64,000 nucleotides of DNA from Shinella sp. (GTDB lineage: Bacteria; Pseudomonadota; Alphaproteobacteria; Rhizobiales; Rhizobiaceae): the NCBI GenBank assembly GCA_003248775.1, contig QFQX01000007.1:89874-153873 (forward strand), written 5' to 3'. Of the stretch, positions 1 through 8,499 are shown piece by piece (position 1 is the stretch's first letter; each line of letters opens with the position of its first letter). The position numbers were made by a program, and so were the translations under genes. The notes beneath the pieces are model-generated. The model was not told where the DNA came from, ran no database searches, and was given only the letters and a program-made list of their open reading frames with translations.

Positions 1-1
1 A

Positions 2-496
2 GTCTTCGGCTTTCCGGTACCGGCGCTGATCGCGGTCGGCGTGGCGCTCATCGGCTATGTGGTGATCGCATCGACCAAATACGGCCGGCAGGTCGTGGCG
101 GTCGGCTCCAATCTCGAAGCGGCGCGTCGCGTCGGCATGCCGGCGAAGTGGATCCTGTCATCGGTCTACATGGTCTCGGGCATCGCCTGCGCGCTGGCCG
201 GCCTGCTGATCGCGGCCCGTCTCGGCTCCGGCTCGTCCAATGCCGCCGTCGGCTTCGAACTGCAGGTGGTGGCGGCCGTTGTGCTCGGCGGCACCTCGCT
301 GATGGGCGGACGCGGCAGCATTCTCGGCACCATACTCGGAACGCTGACCATCGCCGTGATCGGCAACGGCCTGATCCTCATGCATATCTCACCCTTCTTC
401 ACGCAGATCGTGACGGGCGCGATCATCCTGGTGGCGATCTGGCTCAACACCCGCATCTTCACCACCAATTTCCGCTTCGGCGGAAAGAAGAAGTGA
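2..496 (+). CDS. ABC transporter permease, sugar type (3' part)
   Basis: C-terminal part of an inner-membrane ABC permease of the RbsC/BPD_transp_2 family. The reading frame is already open at the left edge of the window, so the start lies outside. Visible features are hydrophobic helices, the permease sequence GGTSLMGGRGS followed by a hydrophobic segment, and a basic C-terminal tail ending in GGKKK. The family imports ribose-like sugars or related polar compounds using a separate ATPase and periplasmic binding protein, which must lie to the left. The next gene starts 7 nt after the stop, so the transporter probably shares a transcript with the hydrolase that follows. The substrate cannot be read from this fragment. 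Confidence 0.9.
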   Translation, partial: VFGFPVPALIAVGVALIGYVVIASTKYGRQVVAVGSNLEAARRVGMPAKWILSSVYMVSGIACALAGLLIAARLGSGSSNAAVGFELQVVAAVVLGGTSLMGGRGSILGTILGTLTIAVIGNGLILMHISPFFTQIVTGAIILVAIWLNTRIFTTNFRFGGKKK

Positions 497-503
497 GGCG
501 GCC

Positions 504-1571
504 GTGGCAAGCGAGCTTTCCGAAGCCCATGTGCGCTCGGGCAAGGTGATGACGGTGGCGGGGCCGATCCCGGCTTCCGAGCTGGGCGTCACCCTGATGC
601 ACGAGCATATCCTCAACGACTGCCGCTGCTGGTGGCATGCGCCGAAGACGCCGGAGCGGCAATATCTCGCCGAGGGCTTCGTCTGCATGGAAATCCTCGG
701 CGAGCTTCGCCAGGATCCCTTCGTCAACAAGCACAACATCACGCTTGACGACGAGCCGCTGGCAATCACGGAACTCAAGGATTTCGCCCGCGAGGGCGGC
801 CATACCGTGGTCGAACCGACCTGCCAGGGCATCGGCCGCGACCCGGCGGCACTCAGGCGCATCTCGAAAGCCTCCGGGCTCAACATCGTCATGGGGGCGG
901 GCTATTACCTCGGCTCCTCCCATCCGGCCAAGGTGGCCGGGATGACGATCGACCAGATCGCCGACGAAATCGTCCACGAGGCGAATGTCGGCGTCGACGG
1001 CACCGATGTCAAAATCGGCCTCATCGGCGAGATCGGGGTTTCCTCCGATTTCACGGCCGAGGAGGAAAAGTCGCTCAGGGCCGCGGCAAGGGCGCAAGTC
1101 CGCACCGGCCTGCCACTGATGGTGCACCTGCCGGGCTGGTTCCGGCTCGGCCACAAGGTGCTCGACATCGCAGAAGCCGAAGGGGCGGATCTCCGCCACA
1201 CCGTGCTTTGCCACATGAACCCCTCGCATGAGGATCTCGCCTACCAGAGCGAGCTTGCCGCACGCGGGGCCTTCATCGAATACGACATGATCGGCATGGA
1301 TTTCTTCTATGCCGACCAGCAGGTGCAGTGCCCGAGCGACGAGGAGGCCGCCCGCGCCATCGTCAAGCTTGTCGAACGGGGCCATATCGACCGCATCCTT
1401 TTGTCTCACGACGTCTTCCTGAAGATGATGCTGACGCGCTATGGGGGTAACGGCTATGCCTACATCCTCAGGCATTTCCTGCCGCGGCTGAAGCGGCACG
1501 GACTGGACGACGCGCAACTCGACATCCTCATGCGGGACAATCCGAGATCGGTGTTTGCGGCGAAAGCCTGA
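504..1571 (+). CDS. phosphotriesterase-family metal-dependent hydrolase
   Basis: A 355-residue protein of the phosphotriesterase (PTE/PHP lactonase-like) amidohydrolase superfamily, cytoplasmic. It shows the first metal-binding motif HEH (residues 33-35), the bridging Glu region VEPTCQGIGRDP, later metal-ligand candidates in HLPG and LCHMNPSH, and a late Asp in SHDVFLK. Start is GTG at 504, with a GAGG about 5 nt upstream and only 7 nt from the transporter gene. Many members are lactonases or sugar-phosphate/ester hydrolases rather than true organophosphate esterases. Its position behind a sugar-type permease suggests action on the imported compound. Family is confident; substrate is unknown. 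Confidence 0.9.
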   Translation: MASELSEAHVRSGKVMTVAGPIPASELGVTLMHEHILNDCRCWWHAPKTPERQYLAEGFVCMEILGELRQDPFVNKHNITLDDEPLAITELKDFAREGGHTVVEPTCQGIGRDPAALRRISKASGLNIVMGAGYYLGSSHPAKVAGMTIDQIADEIVHEANVGVDGTDVKIGLIGEIGVSSDFTAEEEKSLRAAARAQVRTGLPLMVHLPGWFRLGHKVLDIAEAEGADLRHTVLCHMNPSHEDLAYQSELAARGAFIEYDMIGMDFFYADQQVQCPSDEEAARAIVKLVERGHIDRILLSHDVFLKMMLTRYGGNGYAYILRHFLPRLKRHGLDDAQLDILMRDNPRSVFAAKA

Positions 1572-1603
1572 CACCGCCAAACGAATTCAGAAACGGAAAG
1601 AAC

Positions 1604-2374
1604 ATGACCAAGAAAGTCCTTCTCGTCGGCGAAAGCTGGATCAGCTCCGCCACCCATTACAAAGGCTTCGACCAGTTCGGCAGCGTGACCTTCCACCTCG
1701 GCGCGGAACCGCTGGTCAAGGCGCTGGAAGGCAGCGAATTCGAGCTGACCTACATGACCGCCCATGACGCGGTGGAGAAGTTCCCCTTCGAGATGGAAGG
1801 CCTCGACGCCTACGACACCATCATCCTCTCGGATATCGGCGCCAACTCGCTGCTCCTGCCGCCCGCCGTCTGGCTGCATTCGAAGACCGTTCCGAACCGC
1901 CTCAAGCTCATCAAGGCATGGGTGGAAAAGGGCGGCAGCCTGCTGATGGTCGGCGGTTACTTCTCCTTCCAGGGCATCGACGGCAAGGCCCGCTGGCGCC
2001 GCACGCCGGTCGAGGACGTGCTGCCCGTCACCTGCCTGCCCTATGACGACCGCGTCGAAATTCCGGAAGGCACCGCACCGGTCATCATCAAGGCCGACCA
2101 CCCGACGGTCGCCGGGATGTCAGGCGAATGGCCGCTGCTGCTCGGCGTCAACGAGGTCGAGGTGCGCGAGCGCGCCGACGTCGAAGTCGTCGCCCGTCTG
2201 CCGGAAGACCAGGGCGGCCATCCGCTGCTCGTCACCGGCACCTTCGGCAAGGGCCGCTCCGCAGTCTGGACTTCGGATATCGGCCCGCACTGGCTCTCGC
2301 CCGCATTCTGCGAGTGGGAAGGCTATGGCCGCCTCTGGAAGAACATCCTCGGCTGGCTGAACGAAAAGAAGTAA
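1604..2374 (+). CDS. glutamine amidotransferase-like protein
   Basis: A 256-residue cytoplasmic protein of the amidotransferase-like (class I GATase fold) group often annotated putative glutamine amidotransferase. It opens MTKKVLLVGESWISS, contains the strand LDAYDTIILSDIG and the region GGSLLMVGGYFSFQG, and ends with FGKGRSAVWTSDIGPHW. I see no convincing nucleophilic Cys in the expected elbow, so real amidotransferase activity is doubtful. The ATG at 1604 has GGAAAG just upstream. It lies 32 nt after the phosphotriesterase-like gene and is probably cotranscribed. Its role is unknown. Confidence 0.8.
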   Translation: MTKKVLLVGESWISSATHYKGFDQFGSVTFHLGAEPLVKALEGSEFELTYMTAHDAVEKFPFEMEGLDAYDTIILSDIGANSLLLPPAVWLHSKTVPNRLKLIKAWVEKGGSLLMVGGYFSFQGIDGKARWRRTPVEDVLPVTCLPYDDRVEIPEGTAPVIIKADHPTVAGMSGEWPLLLGVNEVEVRERADVEVVARLPEDQGGHPLLVTGTFGKGRSAVWTSDIGPHWLSPAFCEWEGYGRLWKNILGWLNEKK

Positions 2375-2395
2375 CCCGCGTCCTTGCCCCTCATC

Positions 2396-2517
2396 CGCCT
2401 GCCGGCACCTTCTCCCCGTAAACGGGGAGAAGGGAGCAGGTCGCAACGCCTCCGATCCCCCTCGCCCCGCTTGCGGGGAGAGGGTGCGCCGAGCGAAGCG
2501 GAGGCGGGGTGAGGGGC
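2396..2517. repeat. RIME-like intergenic mosaic palindromic repeat
   Basis: A 122-bp element between convergent genes. Outer inverted ends read GCCCCTCA..CGCCT at the left and AGGCGGGGTGAGGGGC at the right. Inside are a perfect 12-bp stem (2408-2419 with 2422-2433, loop AA) and a second stem CCCCGC/GCGGGG near 2465-2478. This layout matches the Rhizobium-specific intergenic mosaic elements (RIME). It may also act as a bidirectional terminator for the genes on either side. Confidence 0.75.
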
Positions 2518-2522
2518 AGTTA

Positions 2523-3422
2523 TTAAACCGCCAGTATCTTCGCGAGTTCTTCCGATGTCGGGAAGGCGAGGCGAGTGCCGCGACGGCTAACGGTGAGGGC
2601 TGAGGCTGCCGCGGCATGGCCGATGGCGCGGGCATCGGGTTCGACGCCGCGCAGTGCGGCGGAAGCGAGCGCGACGGCCATGAAGGTGTCCCCCGCTCCG
2701 GTGGTGTCGATCGCCTTTGCGGCGACCGCGGGAATTGCGGCGACGGCCTTGTCGTGGCTCGCCAGCAGCGCGCCGTCGGCACCGAGGGTGAGAACCACAT
2801 GCCGGACACCCGCCTCGATCAGGCGGGTTGCGGCGGAGGCATCCGACGAACCGGCAAGGCTTTCGGCCTCGCCACGGTTCAGGAAGGCGATGTCGACGAA
2901 GGGCCAGAAGCCGGCGAAATAGGGCCTGAGAGGCGAGGGGTTGAAGGCGGTGACAAGGCCGCGTCCCCTGGCTTCCCGGAGAATGTCGCGGGTGGCGACC
3001 TCGCCGAGATTGCCCTGCAGCACGACAAGGTCGCCCTTGGCTGCTGCGTCGAGCGCCGGCAGGGCATCGGCAAGCGTCAGCGAGCCGGCGGATTCGGTGG
3101 TGGTGACGATGGCGTTTTCGCCATCGGGCGTGGTGAAGATGATGGAGAAATCGCTGGAGCGGCCGGCAAGTGCGACGAGATGCGCATCGACGGGCTCTTC
3201 GGCAAGCTGATCGCGAATGGTCCGGGCGCGGAAATCCTCGCCCACGGCCGCAACCAGCGTGGTGGCAAGGCCGGTACGGCTCATCACCACCGCCTGGTTG
3301 GCACCCTTGCCGCCGAGGTCGCGCGTTTCCTCGCGGCCGAGGATGGAGGCTCCGGCCTCAGGCATGGACGATACGGAGATGGTTTCGTCTACGGCGACGT
3401 TACCGATGACATAGGCTCGCAT
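2523..3422 (-). CDS. PfkB/ribokinase-family carbohydrate kinase
   Basis: A 299-residue sugar or nucleoside kinase of the PfkB family. The first signature is GGKGANQAVVMSRTG (residues 38-52). The second is DTTGAGDTFMAVALAS, with the catalytic GAGD at 242-245. The start chosen is the ATG at 3422, giving MRAYVIGNVAVDET, a normal PfkB N-terminus; the frame stays open much farther upstream, but that extension overlaps the BtpA gene. Length is typical. It transcribes against its neighbours and diverges from the BtpA-family gene across only 42 nt. The substrate cannot be told; ribokinase-like sugars, fructose and pyrimidine/HMP kinases all belong to the superfamily. Confidence 0.9.
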   Translation of the reverse strand: MRAYVIGNVAVDETISVSSMPEAGASILGREETRDLGGKGANQAVVMSRTGLATTLVAAVGEDFRARTIRDQLAEEPVDAHLVALAGRSSDFSIIFTTPDGENAIVTTTESAGSLTLADALPALDAAAKGDLVVLQGNLGEVATRDILREARGRGLVTAFNPSPLRPYFAGFWPFVDIAFLNRGEAESLAGSSDASAATRLIEAGVRHVVLTLGADGALLASHDKAVAAIPAVAAKAIDTTGAGDTFMAVALASAALRGVEPDARAIGHAAAASALTVSRRGTRLAFPTSEELAKILAV

Positions 3423-3464
3423 GGCGGGACTTCTCGACCGAGAGAGATTTAAAAAGGGACGGAA

Positions 3465-4307
3465 ATGCAACAGATATCCGACAACATTTCGAGCGCCATA
3501 AGGGAAATTTTCGGCACAGGCAAGGCGCTGATCGGCATGATCCATTGCCCGCCCTTTCCCGGCGCTCCGCGCTATCGCGGCGCGGCGATGGACACGATCT
3601 ACGATACCTGCATGCGCGATGCCGAGGCGCTGGTCGAAGGCGGCATGCACGGCCTGATGGTCGAAAACCACGGCGACATTCCCTTCTCCAAGCCGGAGGA
3701 TATCGGCCCCGAGACCGCGGCCTTCATGTCGGTGGTGACGGACCGCATCGCGCGCGCCACCGGCGTTCCGCTCGGCGTCAACGTGCTGGCCAATGCGCCG
3801 ATCCCGGCATTCGCCATCGCCATGGCCGGCGGTGCGAAGTTCATCCGCGTCAACCAGTGGGCCAACGCCTATGTCGCCAATGAAGGCTTCATGGAAGGCC
3901 GCGCCGCGGAAGCCATGCGCTACCGCTCTGCGCTGCGCGCCGAGCACATCAAGGTCTTCGCCGACAGCCATGTGAAGCATGGCGCGCATGCGATCACCGC
4001 CGACCGCACCATCGGCGAACTGACCCGCGATCTCGCCTTCTTCGACGCCGACGCGGTGATCGCCACCGGCCAGCGCACCGGCAATTCGGCCACCATCGAG
4101 GAGATCGAGGAAATCGGCCAGGCGACCCACCTGCCGCTGCTGGTCGGCTCCGGCGTCACCAACGACAACGTCGTGGAAATCCTCAAGCGCACCAGCGGCG
4201 TCATCGTCGCCTCGTCGCTGAAGGTCGATGGCGTGTGGTGGAACCCGGTGGAACCGGCCCGCGTCAAGGCCTTCGTCGAGGCCGCCCGCCCGGCTCTGGA
4301 GGCCTGA
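3465..4307 (+). CDS. BtpA/SgcQ family protein
   Basis: A 280-residue protein of the BtpA family (TIM-barrel-like; named for a photosystem I biogenesis factor in cyanobacteria, and SgcQ in E. coli sugar operons). Typical features are GMIHCPPFPGAPRYRG near the N-terminus, MVENHGDIPF in the middle, GVNVLANAP, KVFADSHVKHG, and a C-terminal phosphate-loop-like LLVGSGVTNDN. In heterotrophic bacteria members occur in sugar or nucleoside catabolic operons, as here beside a PfkB kinase. The ATG at 3465 is preceded by AAAAAGGGACGG. The biochemical reaction is not established for this group. Confidence 0.88.
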   Translation: MQQISDNISSAIREIFGTGKALIGMIHCPPFPGAPRYRGAAMDTIYDTCMRDAEALVEGGMHGLMVENHGDIPFSKPEDIGPETAAFMSVVTDRIARATGVPLGVNVLANAPIPAFAIAMAGGAKFIRVNQWANAYVANEGFMEGRAAEAMRYRSALRAEHIKVFADSHVKHGAHAITADRTIGELTRDLAFFDADAVIATGQRTGNSATIEEIEEIGQATHLPLLVGSGVTNDNVVEILKRTSGVIVASSLKVDGVWWNPVEPARVKAFVEAARPALEA

Positions 4308-4308
4308 C

Positions 4309-4953
4309 ATGACCGAGACGCTTTCCGGGCAGATCCTGCGCGAGAACCAGCCGGTTTTCGAGGCCATGGTGCATCACCGCTTCGTTAAGGACATCAAGGC
4401 CGACCGGCTGCCCAGGGCGGTGTTCGAACGCTACCTCGTCTTCGAGGGCGATTTCGTCGATGCCGCCATCTCGATCTTCGCCTTCGCCGCCGCGAAAGCC
4501 GACACCATCGCCCGCAAGCGCTGGCTGATCGGCGTGCTCGATGCGCTGGCCAACCAGCAGATCGCCTATTTCGAGAAGACTTTCGCGGAACGTGGCATAG
4601 ATCCCTCCACCTTCGACACCGCCATTCCCGAAGTCGCCGCCTTCCGTGACGGCATGGTGGCGATTGCCCGCGACGGCGGCTATCTCGACACGGTCGCGGC
4701 GATGTTTGCGGCGGAGTGGATGTACTGGACATGGTCGAAGGAGGCCGCCGCCACCAAGATCAGCGATCCGCTGCTGAAGGAATGGGTCGATCTCCATGCA
4801 CACGAGGATTTCGCCGCCCAGGCGCTGTGGCTGAAGGCCGAACTCGACGAGGCCGGCAAGGACATGCCGGCGGAAGAGCGCGCACGGCTCAGCACCATCT
4901 TCGGCAAGGCGCAGGCGCTCGAAATCACCTTCCACGACGCCCCTTATCTCTGA
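4309..4953 (+). CDS. TenA-family protein (thiaminase II-like)
   Basis: A 214-residue all-helical protein of the TenA/THI-4 family. Classical TenA hydrolyses aminopyrimidine breakdown products of thiamine to HMP. The core is recognisable in AVFERYLVFEGDFVDAA and AAEWMYWTWSKEAAA, and the C-terminal catalytic Glu appears kept in LEITFHDAPYL. In the motif that holds the nucleophilic Cys in Bacillus TenA (PCYWLYY), this protein by eye has Ala (AAEWMYW), so it is not the Cys type. It begins 1 nt after the BtpA stop and precedes an M20 amidohydrolase by 11 nt. It may therefore be a divergent TenA with another substrate. Confidence 0.82.
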   Translation: MTETLSGQILRENQPVFEAMVHHRFVKDIKADRLPRAVFERYLVFEGDFVDAAISIFAFAAAKADTIARKRWLIGVLDALANQQIAYFEKTFAERGIDPSTFDTAIPEVAAFRDGMVAIARDGGYLDTVAAMFAAEWMYWTWSKEAAATKISDPLLKEWVDLHAHEDFAAQALWLKAELDEAGKDMPAEERARLSTIFGKAQALEITFHDAPYL

Positions 4954-4964
4954 AGGCAGTTACC

Positions 4965-6230
4965 ATGACCATGTTCGCCATCGATGGAAACCGCCTGAAC
5001 CGCCGCCTTGCGGAATTCGCCGAGATCGGCGCGCTGCCCAAGGGCGGTGTCAACCGGCAGGCGCTGACCGAAGGCGACCGGCGGGCTCGGCGAATGCTGG
5101 CGGGCCTCGCGCTCGCTCGCGGCTTCCGGGTCTTTCAGGACCCCATGGCGAACCTCTTCATCCGCCGTCCCGGCCGCGACGAGACGCTGGCCCCGCTGAT
5201 GATCGGCAGCCATCTCGACAGCCAGCCGGCGGGCGGACGTTACGACGGCGCGCTCGGCACGCTCTCGGCCTTCGAGGTGCTGGAAAGCCTCGAGGACGCC
5301 GGCACCGAAACGGACCGGCCGGTGGAAGTGGTGGCATGGACCAATGAGGAAGGCTGCCGCTTCGCGCCGGGCTGCATGGGCTCAATGGCCTTTGCCGCAG
5401 GCGCGATACCGCAGGATTGGGCGGAGAAGCAGGCGACCGACGGCGCATCGTTTACGGAAGAGCTTGCCGCAACGATCGAAAGCCTTCCCGAAGCGGACAT
5501 GCGGCCTCTCGGCTTTCCGGTCCATTCCTATATCGAGATCCATATCGAGCAGGGTCCGTCGCTGGAGGCGGAAAACATTCCTATCGGCGTCGTCACCGGC
5601 ATCCAGGGCACCCGCTGGCTGGAGGTCACGGTGACTGGCCAGACGGCGCATGCCGGAACGACGGGCCTTTCATACCGCCGCGACCCGATGCGGGCGCTTT
5701 CGGCAGCACTTTCCGGCCTCTACGACACGATCATGCCGGAAGACGAGAATGCCCGCTTCACCGTGGGCAGCCTCAGGCTTTCGCCGGGTTCGGTGAACGC
5801 CATTCCCGAAGATGTCAGGTGCACGGTCGATATCCGCCATCCCGAGCCGGCAAGCCTCGATGCGCTGGAAGCGAAGATTGCCGCCGCCTTTTCGAAGGAG
5901 GCGGGCAGGCAGGGCTGCACCGCCGCGATCCGGCGGCTGTTCGACATGGCCCCTTGCGTGTTCGATGCCGGCCTGCAGGACAGAATAGAGGAAGCCGCCT
6001 CCAGCCTGCAGATGCCGAGCAGGCGCATGCTGTCGGGCGCGTTCCACGACGCTCTCTTCGCCAACCGCGTCGCGCCCGCCGCGATGATCTTCGTGCCCTG
6101 CCGCGATGGCCTGAGCCATAACGAAGCGGAATTCGTGGAACCGGCTGACGCCATCGCCGGCTGCCGGGTGATGATGCAGGTCGTGCGGATGCTCACGGCA
6201 TCGGGAAGCGACACTTCGGCTGGCGTCTGA
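4965..6230 (+). CDS. M20-family Zn-dependent amidohydrolase (N-carbamoyl-amino-acid/allantoate hydrolase type)
   Basis: A 421-residue M20 metallo-amidohydrolase. Metal and catalytic motifs are GSHLDSQPAGGRYDGALG (HLD at 83-85, bridging Asp 94) and the Glu pair in WTNEEGCRF (128-129). HSYIEIHIEQGPSLE, the dimerisation-domain stretch GQTAHAGTTGL, and the late HNEAEF are also present. Relatives cleave N-carbamoyl-L-amino acids, allantoate, ureidoglycolate or formylaminopyrimidine. The ATG at 4965 lies 11 nt after tenA, so it is operonic. Adjacency to tenA recalls the YlmB/TenA thiamine-pyrimidine salvage pair, but substrate is inference only. Confidence 0.88.
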   Translation: MTMFAIDGNRLNRRLAEFAEIGALPKGGVNRQALTEGDRRARRMLAGLALARGFRVFQDPMANLFIRRPGRDETLAPLMIGSHLDSQPAGGRYDGALGTLSAFEVLESLEDAGTETDRPVEVVAWTNEEGCRFAPGCMGSMAFAAGAIPQDWAEKQATDGASFTEELAATIESLPEADMRPLGFPVHSYIEIHIEQGPSLEAENIPIGVVTGIQGTRWLEVTVTGQTAHAGTTGLSYRRDPMRALSAALSGLYDTIMPEDENARFTVGSLRLSPGSVNAIPEDVRCTVDIRHPEPASLDALEAKIAAAFSKEAGRQGCTAAIRRLFDMAPCVFDAGLQDRIEEAASSLQMPSRRMLSGAFHDALFANRVAPAAMIFVPCRDGLSHNEAEFVEPADAIAGCRVMMQVVRMLTASGSDTSAGV

Positions 6231-6522
6231 AAACATATCCGGCCCTATCTGCCGACCCCAATCTGTGGAGCCCAATCTGTCGGCGTCTGTTTCGCTGTCG
6301 CCAGCAGCCGTGTCCGCATCGAGTCATTCCGGCAAAACTGGAGCCCGGTTTTACGGACCGAATTGCTCTGGCAGGAGCGACGGTCGCAATGTCCACTTCA
6401 CCATCGGGCATGGTCATCAGGGCTTGATCCTCGGCGCGACGACCGGCAAGTTGCGCTTCCGCAGATGACGCGGGGCAAGTCCCGCCCATCGGCCACAGGA
6501 AAGCCGCAGGAGATCCCCCAAT

Positions 6523-7947
6523 ATGCCCCCCATGACCACGAACGGCGCCAACATCCTGATCTGCGATCTGGTGGGCCTGAAACTGCTGGCCGACGGCAAG
6601 CCGGATCACAGCGAGATTGCGCGTTACGTGGCGGAAAAGGGCGGTGTCTTCCATGAGGGCGACATGAGCGCTCCGGCTGCCGTCACCGACGGACGCCTGC
6701 ATTTCCATTACCTGCCCGACCTCAGCACCCGCGAAGAGCTTCTCGCCGTCGCCGGAAACGGCCAGTATGACGCCGTGATCGCAGCCGCCACCTTCCTGCC
6801 GGCGGAAACCGTGTTTCCGCTCGGCGGTGTCAGGATCGGCGCCGGCACCGGCAATATGGGCTCAGCCTCCTGGGGCGGCGGCAGCGGCGCGGGCGGAACG
6901 GCCCCGCTGATGAACACGCCCGGCACCAACAGCCGCGCCACCGCGCAGATGGTGCTGAAGGCGCTTCTGAAGGTCGTGCCAGACCTGCCGGTGGACGAAC
7001 TGCATGCGCTCGTCGCCGCAGGCCAATTCGACACCGGCCGGCAGCTTCGCGACTTTCCGACCGAAAAGCTGGAAGGCAAGCGCCTCGCGGTGATCGGCTA
7101 CGGCAATATCGGCCGCGAAGTGGCAAAGCTCGGCCATGCCTTCGGCATGGATGTCGTGGTCCATGCCCGCGCCCGTCACCGGCAATGGATCGAGGCGGAA
7201 GGCTTCATCTATGCCGAAGATCCGGTTAAGGCGGCCGCCAGCGCGGATGCGCTCAGCGTCCATGTCGGTCTCGGCCAGCCGGTTGCGGAAACCGGCGGCT
7301 GGAGCAATTCCGGCCTGATCGGCGACGCCGTGCTTTCAGTGCTGAATGACGGCGCGGTGCTGATCAACTACGACCGCGGCGAGCTGGTCGACGTGCCGGC
7401 GCTCGGCCGCGCGCTCGCCTCGGGCAAGGTGCGCCATGCGGCCATCGATGCCGATCTCTTCCGCAATCTGGAGACCGCCGCGCTTTCCGGGCCTATGCTG
7501 CCCTATCTGGCGCTCGTCGAAACCCATGGCGACCGGCTGGAGCTTCTGCCCCATGCCGCCGCCGACACCGACCACCCCTCCCGCGTCGCGGGCGCGAAGC
7601 AGGCGGTCGACCAGATCTTCGCGGCCATCGTCGAAAAGCGCGTCATCAACCTCAAGGGCGCACTTCCCGAGGGCTATACCGACGCCGGCCCGCAGGTGCC
7701 CACCGGCATCGGCGGCCTCTCGGCCAGCGGCCTTGCCCGCTTCGCCGGCAACGAAGCTCCACTGAAATCCCTCGAGACCGCCGCCCGCGAAATCGCCGAC
7801 CTCTCGGCATCGCTCGCCAGGGCCCGCGCCGAAGGCCGCCTCGACGAAGCCGCAACCGCCGCGCTTGAAGACCTGCTACGGAACACCAACACGCTCGCGA
7901 CCCTCATCCACCAGAACGGCCTGCAGGGTCCGCCGGCGAGGGCTTGA
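6523..7947 (+). CDS. D-2-hydroxyacid dehydrogenase-like NAD(P)-binding protein
   Basis: A 474-residue protein with a D-isomer 2-hydroxyacid dehydrogenase core. The dinucleotide motif is VIGYGNIGREVAKLG (GxGxxG at 192-197). It is followed by the NYDRGELVDVPALGRAL segment, which corresponds to the N-A-R-G-x-x-V-D motif, and LELLPHAAADTDHPS carrying the likely catalytic His. It is about 140 residues longer than usual, with a glycine-rich stretch (about 105-125) and a C-terminal helical extension (about 400-474). The start at 6523 follows GGAGATCCCCCAAT. It lies 292 nt after the M20 gene and may have its own promoter. Confidence 0.82.
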   Translation: MPPMTTNGANILICDLVGLKLLADGKPDHSEIARYVAEKGGVFHEGDMSAPAAVTDGRLHFHYLPDLSTREELLAVAGNGQYDAVIAAATFLPAETVFPLGGVRIGAGTGNMGSASWGGGSGAGGTAPLMNTPGTNSRATAQMVLKALLKVVPDLPVDELHALVAAGQFDTGRQLRDFPTEKLEGKRLAVIGYGNIGREVAKLGHAFGMDVVVHARARHRQWIEAEGFIYAEDPVKAAASADALSVHVGLGQPVAETGGWSNSGLIGDAVLSVLNDGAVLINYDRGELVDVPALGRALASGKVRHAAIDADLFRNLETAALSGPMLPYLALVETHGDRLELLPHAAADTDHPSRVAGAKQAVDQIFAAIVEKRVINLKGALPEGYTDAGPQVPTGIGGLSASGLARFAGNEAPLKSLETAAREIADLSASLARARAEGRLDEAATAALEDLLRNTNTLATLIHQNGLQGPPARA

Positions 7948-7973
7948 GGGGCGGGTGGTTTGGCGGCTAAGGT

Positions 7974-8375
7974 GTGACGGGGAGGCCCATTGAGGAACTT
8001 GTTGGACAAAGGATAACTGTTGTAGCGACAACTGGATTCAAGCCAATGGCTCCTATTCCGCCACCACCAGAGCTGAAACTATCCCGCTTGCGCGACATCG
8101 GTTGGGCGTTATGGGACCCCATTGGCTTACTGGGACCCAATCAACGGTGGGACGAAGCCGATGCCCAACCGTTCGCAGATGAATACGACCCTTACCTTAT
8201 AGAGGCTGCCGGACTTCTACGACGAGGCGCTTCAGATCAGGACGTCGTCGATCTCCTCGTGGGCATAGAGATAGACCACATGGGCCTTGCAGAGCAGCCA
8301 GATACCCGCATACGGGCGGAATCAACCGTGGCCGCCATCAAGGCCGACCATGACCTCTGGACATATCCTGCATAA
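7974..8375 (+). CDS. conserved hypothetical protein
   Basis: Up to 133 residues from GTG 7974, or 109 residues from ATG 8046, which starts closer to the recognisable core. The core contains LRDIGWALWDPIGLLG and a long acidic stretch around DEYDPYLIEAA, a layout seen in small uncharacterised cytoplasmic proteins. No catalytic motif or membrane segment is visible. Codon use is less GC-biased than in the flanking catabolic genes, which hints at separate acquisition. It converges on the membrane-protein gene at 8500-8988 across a hairpin. Function unknown. Confidence 0.6.
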   Translation: MTGRPIEELVGQRITVVATTGFKPMAPIPPPPELKLSRLRDIGWALWDPIGLLGPNQRWDEADAQPFADEYDPYLIEAAGLLRRGASDQDVVDLLVGIEIDHMGLAEQPDTRIRAESTVAAIKADHDLWTYPA

Positions 8376-8468
8376 AAAAGTCCGCAATTGGCGCCAAGCC
8401 GCCGCCCTCATCCGTGAGAACGGCCTGCCATGCGATGCGTGAGCGTTAGCAGCGGCTGGGGCGTAACG

Positions 8469-8492
8469 GGCTTGGCCCAAAGCAGCCAAGCC
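8469..8492. terminator. hairpin between convergent genes
   Basis: A perfect 8-bp stem GGCTTGGC/GCCAAGCC with an 8-nt loop lies between two convergent hypothetical genes. There is no T run on either side, so use as a bidirectional terminator is only a suggestion. Confidence 0.35.
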
Positions 8493-8499
8493 GTGCTCG

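Noticed and set aside
3423..4367. Long minus-strand extension of the PfkB kinase frame (614 codons)
   Set aside because: It overlaps the complete BtpA-family gene and has no kinase similarity; the 299-residue form has the normal length and N-terminus.
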